A stretch of DNA of 7,692 nt from an uncultured Bacillus sp. (GCA_934215995.1 CAKQBC010000102.1:1-7692); one strand, 5' to 3'; positions 1 to 6,848 are shown, counted from the stretch's first letter. Translations and numbers: made by a program. The notes: generated by a model not told the origin, from the sequence alone.

Positions 1-25
1 GTCCGGAATGGACTGCTTTTTTTGG
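1..25 (+). terminator. Possible terminator cut by the window edge
   Basis: GTCC at 1-4 and GGAC at 10-13 can pair around GGAAT, and TGC plus a run of seven or more T (16-23) follows. The left arm probably extends beyond the window, so its strength cannot be judged. It lies just past the last minus-strand gene and could end that transcript if the unseen part has A residues on the left, or a plus-strand transcript coming from outside. Confidence 0.35.
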
Positions 26-47
26 CGTCAATGCCTTGAAAAATGGT

Positions 48-179
48 TTAAAAAAGCGATTTTACTTTTCTTTTCATTTTTCGCATCGAACGTTTCGACA
101 CTTTCTGGGAACCGATGACGGCAGCTGCCGCCATTCCGGCACCGAAGCTCATCATAGAAGAAACCGACATTCTCCGCAT
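48..179 (-). CDS. Very small YrzQ/DUF3918-like protein
   Basis: A 43-residue protein of unknown function. It has a short hydrophobic glycine/alanine-rich stretch (FGAGMAAAAVIG, about residues 12-23) and a strongly basic C-terminal tail (SMRKMKRKVKS). This make-up recalls the tiny YrzQ (DUF3918) proteins of Bacillus; that match is from memory. The start is the ATG at 179, because GAGGTG at 192-187 sits 7 nt upstream. The same frame is open to an ATG at 239, but that extension would overlap the preceding gene and lacks an equally good ribosome site. It follows the zinc-ribbon gene by 19 nt and is probably co-transcribed with it. The hydrophobic part could be a single membrane segment with a cytoplasmic basic tail, which is inference. 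Confidence 0.7.
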   Translation of the reverse strand: MRRMSVSSMMSFGAGMAAAAVIGSQKVSKRSMRKMKRKVKSLF

Positions 180-198
180 GATTTTACACCTCTTCCAT

Positions 199-387
199 TC
201 ACATGGTATAGCGGCGATCTTCTTCAGAGAATAAATCATCCAAAGAACTTAAGCTTCCGTCTTCTTCCACCTGGTGTGTATGGATAACATCATTGGATAC
301 AGACAATTCGATCAGGCAGTTCCAGCAATAAAACTGGTTTACGCCAATTTTGCCGATATCTTTGCTTGAGCAGTTGGGACATTTCAT
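199..387 (-). CDS. Small zinc-ribbon protein, function unknown
   Basis: A 62-residue protein with two cysteine pairs, CPNC (C3, C6) and CWNC (C21, C24), spaced as in a rubredoxin-like zinc ribbon. A hydrophilic acidic C-terminal half follows (VEEDGSLSSLDDLF, about residues 40-53). The cysteines predict one bound zinc; no catalytic motif is visible. Small conserved proteins of this form lie next to yrrD in Bacillaceae, in agreement with this context (from memory). The ATG at 387 is preceded by GAGGTG at 404-399, 11 nt away, and by a closer AAGG. The yrrD stop lies 29 nt upstream, so it is likely in one transcript with yrrD. It may bind nucleic acid or a protein partner, but nothing in the sequence decides which. 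Confidence 0.8.
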   Translation of the reverse strand: MKCPNCSSKDIGKIGVNQFYCWNCLIELSVSNDVIHTHQVEEDGSLSSLDDLFSEEDRRYTM

Positions 388-416
388 TAGCCTTAAGACA
401 CCTCACTGATTCAGGT

Positions 417-878
417 TCATGAAATCACGATGGCATCTTTTGCTAATGATAAAGGCTCGGGCGTATGAATCATTCTTTTCCCTTCTGTAATATCAGAAAA
501 GAAACCATTGGAAATTTCATATGCTACGATTGTGCCCTTGCTCTCAGAAAAATATACATCATCCAGCAGGCCCAGATTCTCGCCATGCCCGTTAATCATC
601 ATTTTGTTTGCTATTGCCCGCTGATGTTGAAGAGTGACGCACTTTTCATGATTAAAGGCAAGAATTCTGGCGGCATCGCCTACTGTCACACCATCCTGAT
701 CGATTGACGCTACCCCGCCAAGCGGAATGAGCCGGAGCTTTCTGAACAAGGCCTTTCTTTTCATGAGCAGCCCCTTTACATATCCTGCTTCCGAAAGGAC
801 AAGATCGCAAATATGCCCAAGGAGCTTTCCGCTTTCATCATGAATTGGCAAACCTTTCAGTGTAGATAATGTCCGCAA
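417..878 (-). CDS. yrrD: PRC-barrel domain protein YrrD
   Basis: A protein of 153 residues with two PRC-barrel-type halves. The first contains KGLPIHDESGKLLGHICDLV and ends near LIPLGGVASI; the second runs from about NKMMINGHGENLGLLDDVYF to the C-terminus. PRC barrels are small beta-barrels found in RimM and in photosynthetic reaction-centre H subunits; the molecular role of YrrD is not known. I chose the TTG at 878 (reading MRTLSTLKGLPI) because AGGCGG at 892-887 lies 8 nt upstream and because YrrD homologues, as I recall them, start close to this point. An in-frame ATG at 902 adds 8 residues (161 aa), but it has no ribosome site and lies against a promoter-like CATACTATAA. It lies downstream of the recD2 terminator and so probably has its own promoter. 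Length is close to that of B. subtilis YrrD (about 174 residues from memory). Confidence 0.85.
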   Translation of the reverse strand: MRTLSTLKGLPIHDESGKLLGHICDLVLSEAGYVKGLLMKRKALFRKLRLIPLGGVASIDQDGVTVGDAARILAFNHEKCVTLQHQRAIANKMMINGHGENLGLLDDVYFSESKGTIVAYEISNGFFSDITEGKRMIHTPEPLSLAKDAIVIS

Positions 879-886
879 AGCATATC

Positions 887-892
887 CCGCCT
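887..892 (-). promoter_or_regulatory. Ribosome site supporting the TTG start of yrrD
   Basis: On the minus strand AAAGGCGGGA contains AGGCGG, one mismatch from AGGAGG, 8 nt before TTG at 878. The rival ATG at 902 has no comparable purine run upstream. This is the main reason for choosing the shorter yrrD product. Confidence 0.55.
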
Positions 893-905
893 TTCCGAAC
901 ATTTA

Positions 906-912
906 TAGTATG
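906..912 (-). promoter_or_regulatory. Promoter -10 candidate for yrrD (sigma-G-like)
   Basis: The minus strand reads CATACTA here, followed by TAA. CATACTA equals the -10 consensus I recall for the forespore factor sigma-G of Bacillus. The overlapping TATAAA could instead be a sigma-A -10. At 17 nt upstream the -35 position reads GTCATG, a poor match to either factor. Transcription would begin near 900, after or at the ATG at 902, which fits the downstream TTG start. Confidence 0.35.
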
Positions 913-989
913 GTTCCCGCGGCCGATTTCATGACGTGCAAGTTTTTCCTCACAATCCAGCGATAAAATCCTTAATTGCGCTCATACGC

Positions 990-1021
990 AAGAAGGCTGC
1001 CATTCAAAAGGCTGCCTTCTT
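990..1021 (-). terminator. Hairpin terminator of recD2, now displaced
   Basis: AAGAAGGC (990-997) pairs perfectly with GCCTTCTT (1014-1021). A T-T mismatch follows, then GCC/GGC, closing an 8-nt loop. Taking out the inserted element and one copy of its target duplication leaves this hairpin starting right after the recD2 stop codon. The U-tract is weak on the minus strand (the right arm ends CTTCTT, then GCG) and modest on the plus strand (TTTATT). Confidence 0.6.
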
Positions 1022-1028
1022 TATTCAT
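1021..1028. repeat. Target-site duplication, left copy (TTATTCAT)
   Basis: TTATTCAT directly abuts the left end of the inserted element and is identical to 1214-1221 on the other side. A perfect 8-bp flanking direct repeat is the footprint of transposition. Confidence 0.85.
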
Positions 1029-1056
1029 GGCTCTGTTAAACGCTATTGTTGATTTT
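1029..1056 (+). repeat. Left terminal inverted repeat of the MITE
   Basis: 28 bp beginning GGCTCTGTTAAACGC and ending TGTTGATTTT. It matches the reverse complement of 1186-1213 at 22 of 28 positions; the differences cluster in the middle. Confidence 0.85.
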
Positions 1057-1185
1057 CGCTACGGGCGGACGCTTTCCGCGGGGCGCACGCCAATCCTCCT
1101 CGTCGCTTTCGCTCCTGCGGTGTATCGGCCTGCACGCTTCATCCCGCAGGAGTCGCCGCCCTTCGCTCCAATAAACGGATCTTTC

Positions 1186-1213
1186 AAAATCAACACTAAA
1201 ATATAACATAGCC
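1186..1213 (-). repeat. Right terminal inverted repeat of the MITE
   Basis: Read on the minus strand it begins GGCTATGTTATATT and ends TGTTGATTTT, mirroring the left end. The outer 10 and inner 10 bases are the best conserved. Confidence 0.85.
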
Positions 1214-1221
1214 TTATTCAT
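1214..1221. repeat. Target-site duplication, right copy, over recD2 stop
   Basis: This second TTATTCAT contains the complement of the recD2 stop codon TGA (1218-1220). Insertion here left the protein C-terminus unchanged, since the duplication rebuilds the target. Confidence 0.85.
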
Positions 1222-2951
1222 TCCATAAAATCGTACGGAGTGACTTTCCCCATGCCGATCATCGGATCAGCCTCAAGCAGCACTTGCGCGAGCGGGATAT
1301 TCCTTTCTTCCTGGCCAGCCTCTTCCGTCTCAGAGCTGAAATCAGCTTCTTCTGCGGCATCCTCATCGCAATTATCTTCCCCGAAGGCAAGCCTGATTTT
1401 CTCTTTGAGCGTTGTGTTCCGTTCATGGTCCTGCGTCCGTTCAACGCCTATCCGCAGTGCTTCTTCTTCACCGCACAGAATAAGGAATTGCTTGCTCCGG
1501 GTAATCCCAGTATAAATCAATTTCCGCCTCAGCATCCGGTAATAGCTTTTCACCACCGGCATGATGACAATCGGAAATTCACTCCCTTGCGATTTATGGA
1601 TGGAGCAGCAATAGGCATGCGTTATTTGGTTAAGGTCCTGCTTCGTATAGGATACTTCAATCCCATCGAACGAAACGTATACCAAATCCTGTTTCTCCGT
1701 ATTTTCCTTCGCATAGGAGATAGAGATGATTTCCCCCATATCCCCATTGAAGACAGAGCTTTCAGGCTGGTTTACGAGCTGAAGGACTTTGTCCCCGACA
1801 CGATAGACACTATCCCCGAATGCAATTTCCCTCCGCTGTCCGTCCGGATTCGGATTATAGATTTCCTGAATGAGCTTATTTAGTGCATCAATTCCGGCAG
1901 GGCCTCTGTACATAGGGGCCAATACCTGTATATCCCTGGCTTTATAGCCTTTCTTTTTCGCATTTATTACGACCTGCTCAACGACTTTCATGATCTGGGA
2001 GGTTCCACATGCAAAAAAGGAGCGGTCCTTTTGCTGTTTCGCAATATCCGCCGGCAGCCTCCCTTTTTTGATTTCATGGGCCAGCTCGATGATCGATGAA
2101 CCATCGGCTTGCCGATATATGCTCTCAAGCCTGATTGTCGGTATGCACCCCGAAGACAGCAAGTCCTTCAACACTTGGCCCGGACCGACAGAAGGGAGCT
2201 GGTCCTCGTCCCCTACGAATATGACCTGGACAGATTCAGGCAAGGCCTTCAGCAGCTGATTCGCGAGCCATGTATCGACCATGGACATTTCGTCAATGAT
2301 GACAAGCCGGCCTGTGATCGGATTGTCTTCGTCATGATTGAATCCTTCACTCCCATTCCATCCGAGCAGCCGGTGTATCGTTACTGCCGGAAGTCCCGTT
2401 GACTCGGTCATCCGCTTTGCAGCCCGCCCAGTGGGCGCAGCAAGCACGAAAGGAAAAGGATCGTTATCCTTGTACGCATGGATATCCATTGATACACCAT
2501 GGAGTTCGCTGTACAGCTCTACAATCCCCTTTATGACGGTCGTTTTTCCTGTCCCCGGACCGCCGGTCAGAAGCATCATCGGGGACATAAGGGCGGTCTG
2601 TATTGCTTCCTGCTGCTTGGGCGCGTATTCCACGCCAAGCCTTTCCTCCAATTCGCCAAGCGCCAGCAGGAATTCGGATTCCGGAAAAGCATCCTTGTAT
2701 TCTGTCTGTTCCATGATTCTTTTTATGTTGGTTGCAATGCCTTTTTCCGAAAAGAATAGCGAAGGGGAGTAAATCCTTTTTTCTTCAATAACGATTTTGC
2801 TTTCCTCTTCCAATGAAAGAAGAGCCAAAGAAATCGATTGGAACTCCACTTGATCCCGCTTATTCTCTTCAAGCAGATCCTGGACGAGCGGCAGGAGCTC
2901 TTCCGCTTCCATGTAGGCATGGCCCTCCTGATGGCACTGGACGTCCAGCAC
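1218..2951 (-). CDS. recD2: RecD2 C-terminal helicase fragment (up to 577 aa)
   Basis: The open part of recD2 after the TAA, containing the complete SF1B motor: Walker A at residues 130-138 of the fragment, DEMS 220-223, GDEDQLPS 247-254, HKSQGSEF 452-459, YTGITRS 480-486. The first possible start is GTG at 2951, 25 nt after the stop, without a ribosome site. A better candidate is ATG at 2912 (564 aa), preceded by AGGAGG at 2929-2924 with 11 nt spacing. Whether it is made at all depends on re-initiation or readthrough. No motor motif is lost and no second lesion is seen, so the break must be recent or only apparent. Confidence 0.65.
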   Translation of the reverse strand: MLDVQCHQEGHAYMEAEELLPLVQDLLEENKRDQVEFQSISLALLSLEEESKIVIEEKRIYSPSLFFSEKGIATNIKRIMEQTEYKDAFPESEFLLALGELEERLGVEYAPKQQEAIQTALMSPMMLLTGGPGTGKTTVIKGIVELYSELHGVSMDIHAYKDNDPFPFVLAAPTGRAAKRMTESTGLPAVTIHRLLGWNGSEGFNHDEDNPITGRLVIIDEMSMVDTWLANQLLKALPESVQVIFVGDEDQLPSVGPGQVLKDLLSSGCIPTIRLESIYRQADGSSIIELAHEIKKGRLPADIAKQQKDRSFFACGTSQIMKVVEQVVINAKKKGYKARDIQVLAPMYRGPAGIDALNKLIQEIYNPNPDGQRREIAFGDSVYRVGDKVLQLVNQPESSVFNGDMGEIISISYAKENTEKQDLVYVSFDGIEVSYTKQDLNQITHAYCCSIHKSQGSEFPIVIMPVVKSYYRMLRRKLIYTGITRSKQFLILCGEEEALRIGVERTQDHERNTTLKEKIRLAFGEDNCDEDAAEEADFSSETEEAGQEERNIPLAQVLLEADPMIGMGKVTPYDFME

Positions 2952-2975
2952 ATACAGGCAGGCGGCCTTAATCCG

Positions 2976-2978
2976 TTA
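2976..2978 (-). other. In-frame TAA inside recD2
   Basis: The codons read CAT GAG TAA CGG ATT AAG GCC on the minus strand. Start at 3662 and the downstream frame (GTG at 2951) differ by 711 nt, a multiple of three, so no indel is involved. TAA is not a codon recoded for selenocysteine or pyrrolysine. The base after it is C, a somewhat weak termination context. Confidence 0.9.
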
Positions 2979-3662
2979 CTCATGGCTCCCGCTGATCCAA
3001 AGCTTGTAACCCAGATCATCAGCCCTGCCGAATACGATTCCATCAATGTCCTCGACAAGCTTATACGGATTCGTTTGGATGATGCTTAAAGTGTCCTGCT
3101 TATACGTCTGGTAGATCTTCATCGACAGCTGCGGACCGAACCCGTATTGATTCAGGCCGATCATCACTTGTTCAAGGCCCTGATGCTCGACGAGCGTGTC
3201 ATACAAGCTTTTGGCCTTTTCCCCGGACAGTTTCGGAACAGAATCCAATAGCGAAGGCGTGGCGAGTATTTTGGAAATGGCGTCATCCCCTATCGTCTCC
3301 ACAATGCTTTCCGCTGTCTTCTTCCCTATGCCATGGAACAGTGTGCTCGACAGATAGTTGACGATGCCGTCCTTCGTCTGCGGAATATCCTTTTGGAACG
3401 AATCAACCGCAAATTGCACGCCGAACTTCGGATGCTCCTTCATCTTCCCATAAAAGACATATGTTTCATGCTCATGGATCTGAGGGAAATAGCCGACAAT
3501 CACCGCTTCCTTTTCATCATAGCCGGCATTCGTTTCATCGACCCGAATGCGGACAACAGAATATAAATTTTGCTCATTATGGAAAATCGTAACGAGATGC
3601 CTTCCTTTAATGAATGTCTTTGTCTGTCCCTCAAATAAGTCCAGCTCATTCTGTTGAACCAT
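2976..3662 (-). CDS. recD2: RecD2 N-terminal fragment (228 aa)
   Basis: The part of recD2 ahead of the in-frame TAA, as it would be translated with normal termination. It holds the N-terminal OB-like and helix-hairpin-helix region (VNYLSSTLFHGIGKKTAESI; LEQVMIGLNQYGFGPQLSMK) and ends DLGYKLWISGSHE. It has no ATP-binding motif, so it cannot be a helicase alone. It keeps the native ribosome site AAGGAGG at 3676-3670 and would be the main product of this locus if the stop is real. Confidence 0.7.
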   Translation of the reverse strand: MVQQNELDLFEGQTKTFIKGRHLVTIFHNEQNLYSVVRIRVDETNAGYDEKEAVIVGYFPQIHEHETYVFYGKMKEHPKFGVQFAVDSFQKDIPQTKDGIVNYLSSTLFHGIGKKTAESIVETIGDDAISKILATPSLLDSVPKLSGEKAKSLYDTLVEHQGLEQVMIGLNQYGFGPQLSMKIYQTYKQDTLSIIQTNPYKLVEDIDGIVFGRADDLGYKLWISGSHE

Positions 3663-3680
3663 CCGTGCCCCTCCTTGTTT

Positions 3681-4349
3681 TTATTCTCTTCCTAAAACCA
3701 TTTCCATAATTTTTTTGCCGTTGGCCGCAAGGATATGGTCGCTTTGCGCCTCGAGCGCTTTATCGAAGTATTCCAGCGCCTTTTCAGCATCTTCAAGATG
3801 CCCTGCATAGGCGACACCAAGATTGTAAAGTGCATCTGCATGGGCAGGGTCCATTTCCAGAACCTTGTTCAATTCTTCAATCAGCTCTTCATACATTTCT
3901 TCATTTGCCAAAGCAAGGGCAAATTGGAATCGGGCATCTATGTCTGCCGGATTCAATTCGACGCTCCTTTGCAGATATGGCATTGAAAGCTTAGGCTGGT
4001 CCAGCTGCTGAAGCGTCATCCCGAGCATGAAGTAGCAGTCGCTGTTTTCCAGCCCGCTTTTAATCGCTCTTTCCAAGAAATCCTTCGCTTCCATATATTG
4101 TTCACTTTCATAATAGAGGTTTCCAAGTGAATAAAAAGCCGCACCCGCATTTTCATCAAGCGTCAAAGCCTTTTTGAAGAAATTCACCGCTTTTTCGCGC
4201 TCTCCCACTGCCACGAGCACGTTTCCGAAGTTTATGTAAGCAACCGCATCATCCGGCTGTTCTTCGATGGCTTCAGAAAAAGCCTTTGCAGCTTCTTCAT
4301 ATTTTCCTTCTCTCATATAGTCGATGCCCAGTTCATTTTTCGTCTTCAT
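3681..4349 (-). CDS. yrrB: TPR repeat protein YrrB
   Basis: A 222-residue protein made almost wholly of about six tetratricopeptide repeats of 34 residues. Each has the W/L-G-Y-A-A-F-P pattern, for example YMREGKYEEAAKAFSEAI, NFGNVLVAVGEREKAVNFF, YSLGNLYYESEQYMEAKDFL and YNLGVAYAGHLEDAEKALEYF. TPR stacks form a curved scaffold for protein binding; YrrB of B. subtilis is the family match and its partner is not certain. There is no signal peptide or membrane segment, so it is cytoplasmic. It lies between mnmA and recD2 as in B. subtilis. The ATG at 4349 has GGAGTG about 9 nt upstream, and recD2 begins 18 nt after its stop, so the two are probably co-transcribed from the promoter near 4385. It is slightly longer than B. 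subtilis YrrB (about 206 residues from memory). Confidence 0.9.
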   Translation of the reverse strand: MKTKNELGIDYMREGKYEEAAKAFSEAIEEQPDDAVAYINFGNVLVAVGEREKAVNFFKKALTLDENAGAAFYSLGNLYYESEQYMEAKDFLERAIKSGLENSDCYFMLGMTLQQLDQPKLSMPYLQRSVELNPADIDARFQFALALANEEMYEELIEELNKVLEMDPAHADALYNLGVAYAGHLEDAEKALEYFDKALEAQSDHILAANGKKIMEMVLGRE

Positions 4350-4380
4350 ATCGTTTCACACTCCATTTTTTCTATTTAGA

Positions 4381-4389
4381 AGTATACCA
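4381..4389 (-). promoter_or_regulatory. Extended -10 promoter for yrrB-recD2
   Basis: The minus strand reads TGGTATACT, an extended -10 element (TGn plus TATACT). With a 17-nt spacer the -35 position reads CTGATG, matching TTGACA at three positions. It lies about 32 nt before the yrrB ATG and downstream of the mnmA terminator. Its TG comes from the end of the dispersed repeat at 4388-4439. Confidence 0.55.
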
Positions 4390-4439
4390 TAAAGTGAAAC
4401 TTCCATCAGTGCAGGTTTCTTTTTGATCGGACTCTGTTA
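4388..4439. repeat. Dispersed repeat, copy A (CATAAAGTGAAACTTC...)
   Basis: It begins with CATAAAGTGAAACTTC (4388-4403), exactly as at 7332-7347. GGTTTCTT (4414-4421), GATC and CTCTGTTA (4432-4439) follow in the same order as in the copy upstream of cymR, with small gaps of 3-4 nt. Its last part is also the start of the MITE remnant. The CATCAGTG next to the core resembles one arm of hairpin repeats I recall from Bacillus genomes. Confidence 0.65.
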
Positions 4440-4478
4440 AACGCCATTGCTGATTTCTGCTGCGGAAGGGCGCTTTCC
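4432..4478 (+). mobile_element. Decayed left end of the MITE family
   Basis: 47 bp aligned without gaps to 1031-1077 with 39 matches. Seven of the eight differences are transitions, as expected from old decay. Similarity stops after CGCTTTCC, so only the left quarter remains; no right end or target duplication is seen. It lies between the mnmA terminator and the yrrB promoter. Confidence 0.75.
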
Positions 4479-4488
4479 AACAAGAAAA

Positions 4489-4523
4489 GGAGCCGCATGC
4501 TGCTTGTGCAGAACACGGGCTCC
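4489..4523 (-). terminator. Rho-independent terminator after mnmA
   Basis: On the minus strand GGAGCC (4523-4518) pairs with GGCTCC (4494-4489). Inside, GTGTTCTGC pairs imperfectly with GCAGCATGC around an ACAA loop. TTTTCTTGTT follows the stem. It lies about 20 nt past the mnmA stop and separates cymR-yrvO-mnmA from yrrB-recD2. Confidence 0.7.
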
Positions 4524-4543
4524 CCATTCCTAAAGCTGCCGGA

Positions 4544-5662
<1,119 letters not shown>

Positions 5663-5678
5663 CTATTCACCACTTTAT

Positions 5679-6824
5679 TTATTGTTTCGTCAGCCTTTTC
5701 ACTATTTTCACCGTTTCATGTGCGGCTTTCTCAATGTCTTCAACTGTATTGTATAAGCCAAAACTGAACCTGATTGAATTTGTAGTCTTTTCGTGCCCTT
5801 TGCCGTACATAGAGACAAGGACATGCGACGGGTCGATCGACCCTGCCGTGCAGGCTGAACCGCTCGATGCGGCAATCCCCGCCAGGTCCAGATTGACAAG
5901 CATCGCCTCCACATTTGTGCCAGGGAAGCTGACATTCAGAATATGGGGCAAGGTATGTTCCATTGTACCATTAACGTCAAATGAAATATTTCCCTCGCTG
6001 AAAATGTTCAGCATGGCTACCCTGAACATTTTGTATGTTTCCTGTCTTTCCGCCAATTTCTCTTCGGCAATCTTGCTTGCTTCCGCAAAACCGGCGATGC
6101 CTGGAAGGTTTTCCGTGCCTGCCCGGCGTTTTCGTTCTTGTTCACCGCCGAACATTATCGGGTGCAGCTGGACCCCTTCCCTGCAATAGAGGAAGCCGAC
6201 TCCGTTAGGGCCATTGATTTTATGCGAAGAAACCGACAGCATATCCACCTTCAGCTCTTTGACGTCGATGGCAATGGCGCCATAAGCCTGTACAGCGTCC
6301 GTATGGAAGTATGCCTGATGGCCCTCCAGCAATTCGCCGATCCCCTGCACATCCTGCACAGCACCCACTTCATTGTTGCCGAACATGACAGAAACAAGGA
6401 TTGTATCTTCCCTAAGTGCGTCCCGCAGGTTCTCTATGTTTATTCTTCCCGTTTCATCCACAGGCAAGTACGTAACTTCAAATCCTTGTTTTTCAAGCGT
6501 ATTGAACGTATGCAGTACAGCATGGTGTTCAATTTCAGTCGTTATCATATGTTTCCCTTTTTGCTTGCGGGCAAGGGCGGTCCCTATAATTGCGTAATTA
6601 TCGGCTTCCGTTCCGCCGCTCGTAAAAATGATTTCATTATCCTTTGCGTGTATGGAGGCTGCCAATCGTGCTCTTGCCTCATTCAGTTGTTTTCTTGCTT
6701 CCCTCCCGTATGAATGGATGCTGGAAGGGTTGCCGAAATTGGTTTCCATAGTTGCCATTACTGCTTTCATGACATCCGGATGCACCGGTGTTGTGGCAGC
6801 ATGGTCGAGATAGATTCTTTCCAC
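5679..6824 (-). CDS. yrvO: Cysteine desulfurase YrvO (IscS/NifS family)
   Basis: A PLP-dependent enzyme that converts cysteine to alanine and holds the sulfur as a persulfide. The 381 residues show the class V aminotransferase fold: N-terminal DHAATTP (7-13), GGTEADN (70-76), EHHAVL with the PLP-stacking His (H101), HTDAVQA (174-180), the PLP lysine in SVSSHK (K202), and the active-site cysteine in SSGSACTAG (C325) on a long loop, as in group I IscS-like enzymes. In B. subtilis YrvO is the partner of MnmA for tRNA thiolation, and here it lies directly before mnmA. The start is GTG at 6824 with AGGAGG (6837-6832) 7 nt upstream. It follows cymR by 24 nt, so the two are probably one transcript, which would tie desulfurase expression to the regulator of cysteine uptake and synthesis. 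All key residues are present. Confidence 0.96.
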   Translation of the reverse strand: MERIYLDHAATTPVHPDVMKAVMATMETNFGNPSSIHSYGREARKQLNEARARLAASIHAKDNEIIFTSGGTEADNYAIIGTALARKQKGKHMITTEIEHHAVLHTFNTLEKQGFEVTYLPVDETGRINIENLRDALREDTILVSVMFGNNEVGAVQDVQGIGELLEGHQAYFHTDAVQAYGAIAIDVKELKVDMLSVSSHKINGPNGVGFLYCREGVQLHPIMFGGEQERKRRAGTENLPGIAGFAEASKIAEEKLAERQETYKMFRVAMLNIFSEGNISFDVNGTMEHTLPHILNVSFPGTNVEAMLVNLDLAGIAASSGSACTAGSIDPSHVLVSMYGKGHEKTTNSIRFSFGLYNTVEDIEKAAHETVKIVKRLTKQ

Positions 6825-6848
6825 TATCTCTCCTCCTCATAAATGCGT

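Larger units (their letters stand above)
1029..1213. mobile_element. 185-bp MITE-like element, 8-bp target duplication
   Basis: A non-coding insertion of 185 bp with 28-bp terminal inverted repeats (22 of 28 positions match; ends start GGCT-TGTTA and share TGTTGATTTT) and a flanking perfect duplication TTATTCAT. The inside is GC-rich and self-complementary: CTCCTGCGG (1112-1120) pairs with CCGCAGGAG (1144-1152), GGGCGG (1063-1068) with CCGCCC (1156-1161), and GCGGA with TCCGC (1065-1079). It has no transposase and no convincing ORF, so it would depend on a transposase supplied in trans. The 8-bp duplication and ends starting GGCTCT resemble IS elements of the ISL3 family as I remember them; this parentage is inference. 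Similar GC-rich repeats with ...GGCGGACGCTTTCCGCG... are, from memory, widespread in Bacillaceae genomes. It sits between recD2 and its terminator. Confidence 0.85.
1218..3662 (-). pseudogene. recD2: recD2 helicase gene with an in-frame TAA
   Basis: RecD2 (B. subtilis YrrC) is a RecBCD-independent 5'-to-3' SF1B DNA helicase involved in DNA repair and replication-fork upkeep. The locus spans 815 codons, near the roughly 800 of homologues. The N-terminal part has the OB-like region and helix-hairpin-helix area (LSSTLFHGIGKKTAESIVE). The motor follows, numbering across the stop: Walker A GGPGTGKTT about 367-375, Walker B IIDEMS about 455-460, GDEDQLPS about 484-491, ESIYRQ, then HKSQGSEF near 689-696 and YTGITRS near 717-723, with an acidic tail. 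Codon 229 is TAA (2976-2978). The frame is unchanged and homology crosses it (SGSHE-stop-RIKAACLY against SGNHPDRIRAGCLY recalled from B. subtilis), so a single base change such as GAA to TAA explains it. Start: ATG with AAGGAGG 7 nt upstream, 18 nt after yrrB. It may be a real nonsense mutation or a base-calling error. Confidence 0.85.

Noticed and set aside
36..287. 83-residue plus-strand ORF at the left end
   Set aside because: It overlaps two minus-strand genes with good ribosome sites and shows a composition rich in His, Arg and Phe, typical of an antisense shadow.
1036..1221. 61-residue minus-strand ORF inside the MITE (and a 76-residue plus-strand ORF)
   Set aside because: Both lie in palindromic repeat DNA, lack ribosome sites, and have arginine-rich compositions typical of GC-rich non-coding sequence.
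1284..1883. 199-residue plus-strand ORF opposite recD2
   Set aside because: It is antisense to conserved helicase motifs on the other strand and has no ribosome site or family likeness.
2723..3058. 111-residue minus-strand ORF bridging the recD2 break, suggesting a frameshift
   Set aside because: It lies in another frame and its translation shows no helicase features. The two recD2 parts share one frame, so the break is a stop codon and not a frameshift.
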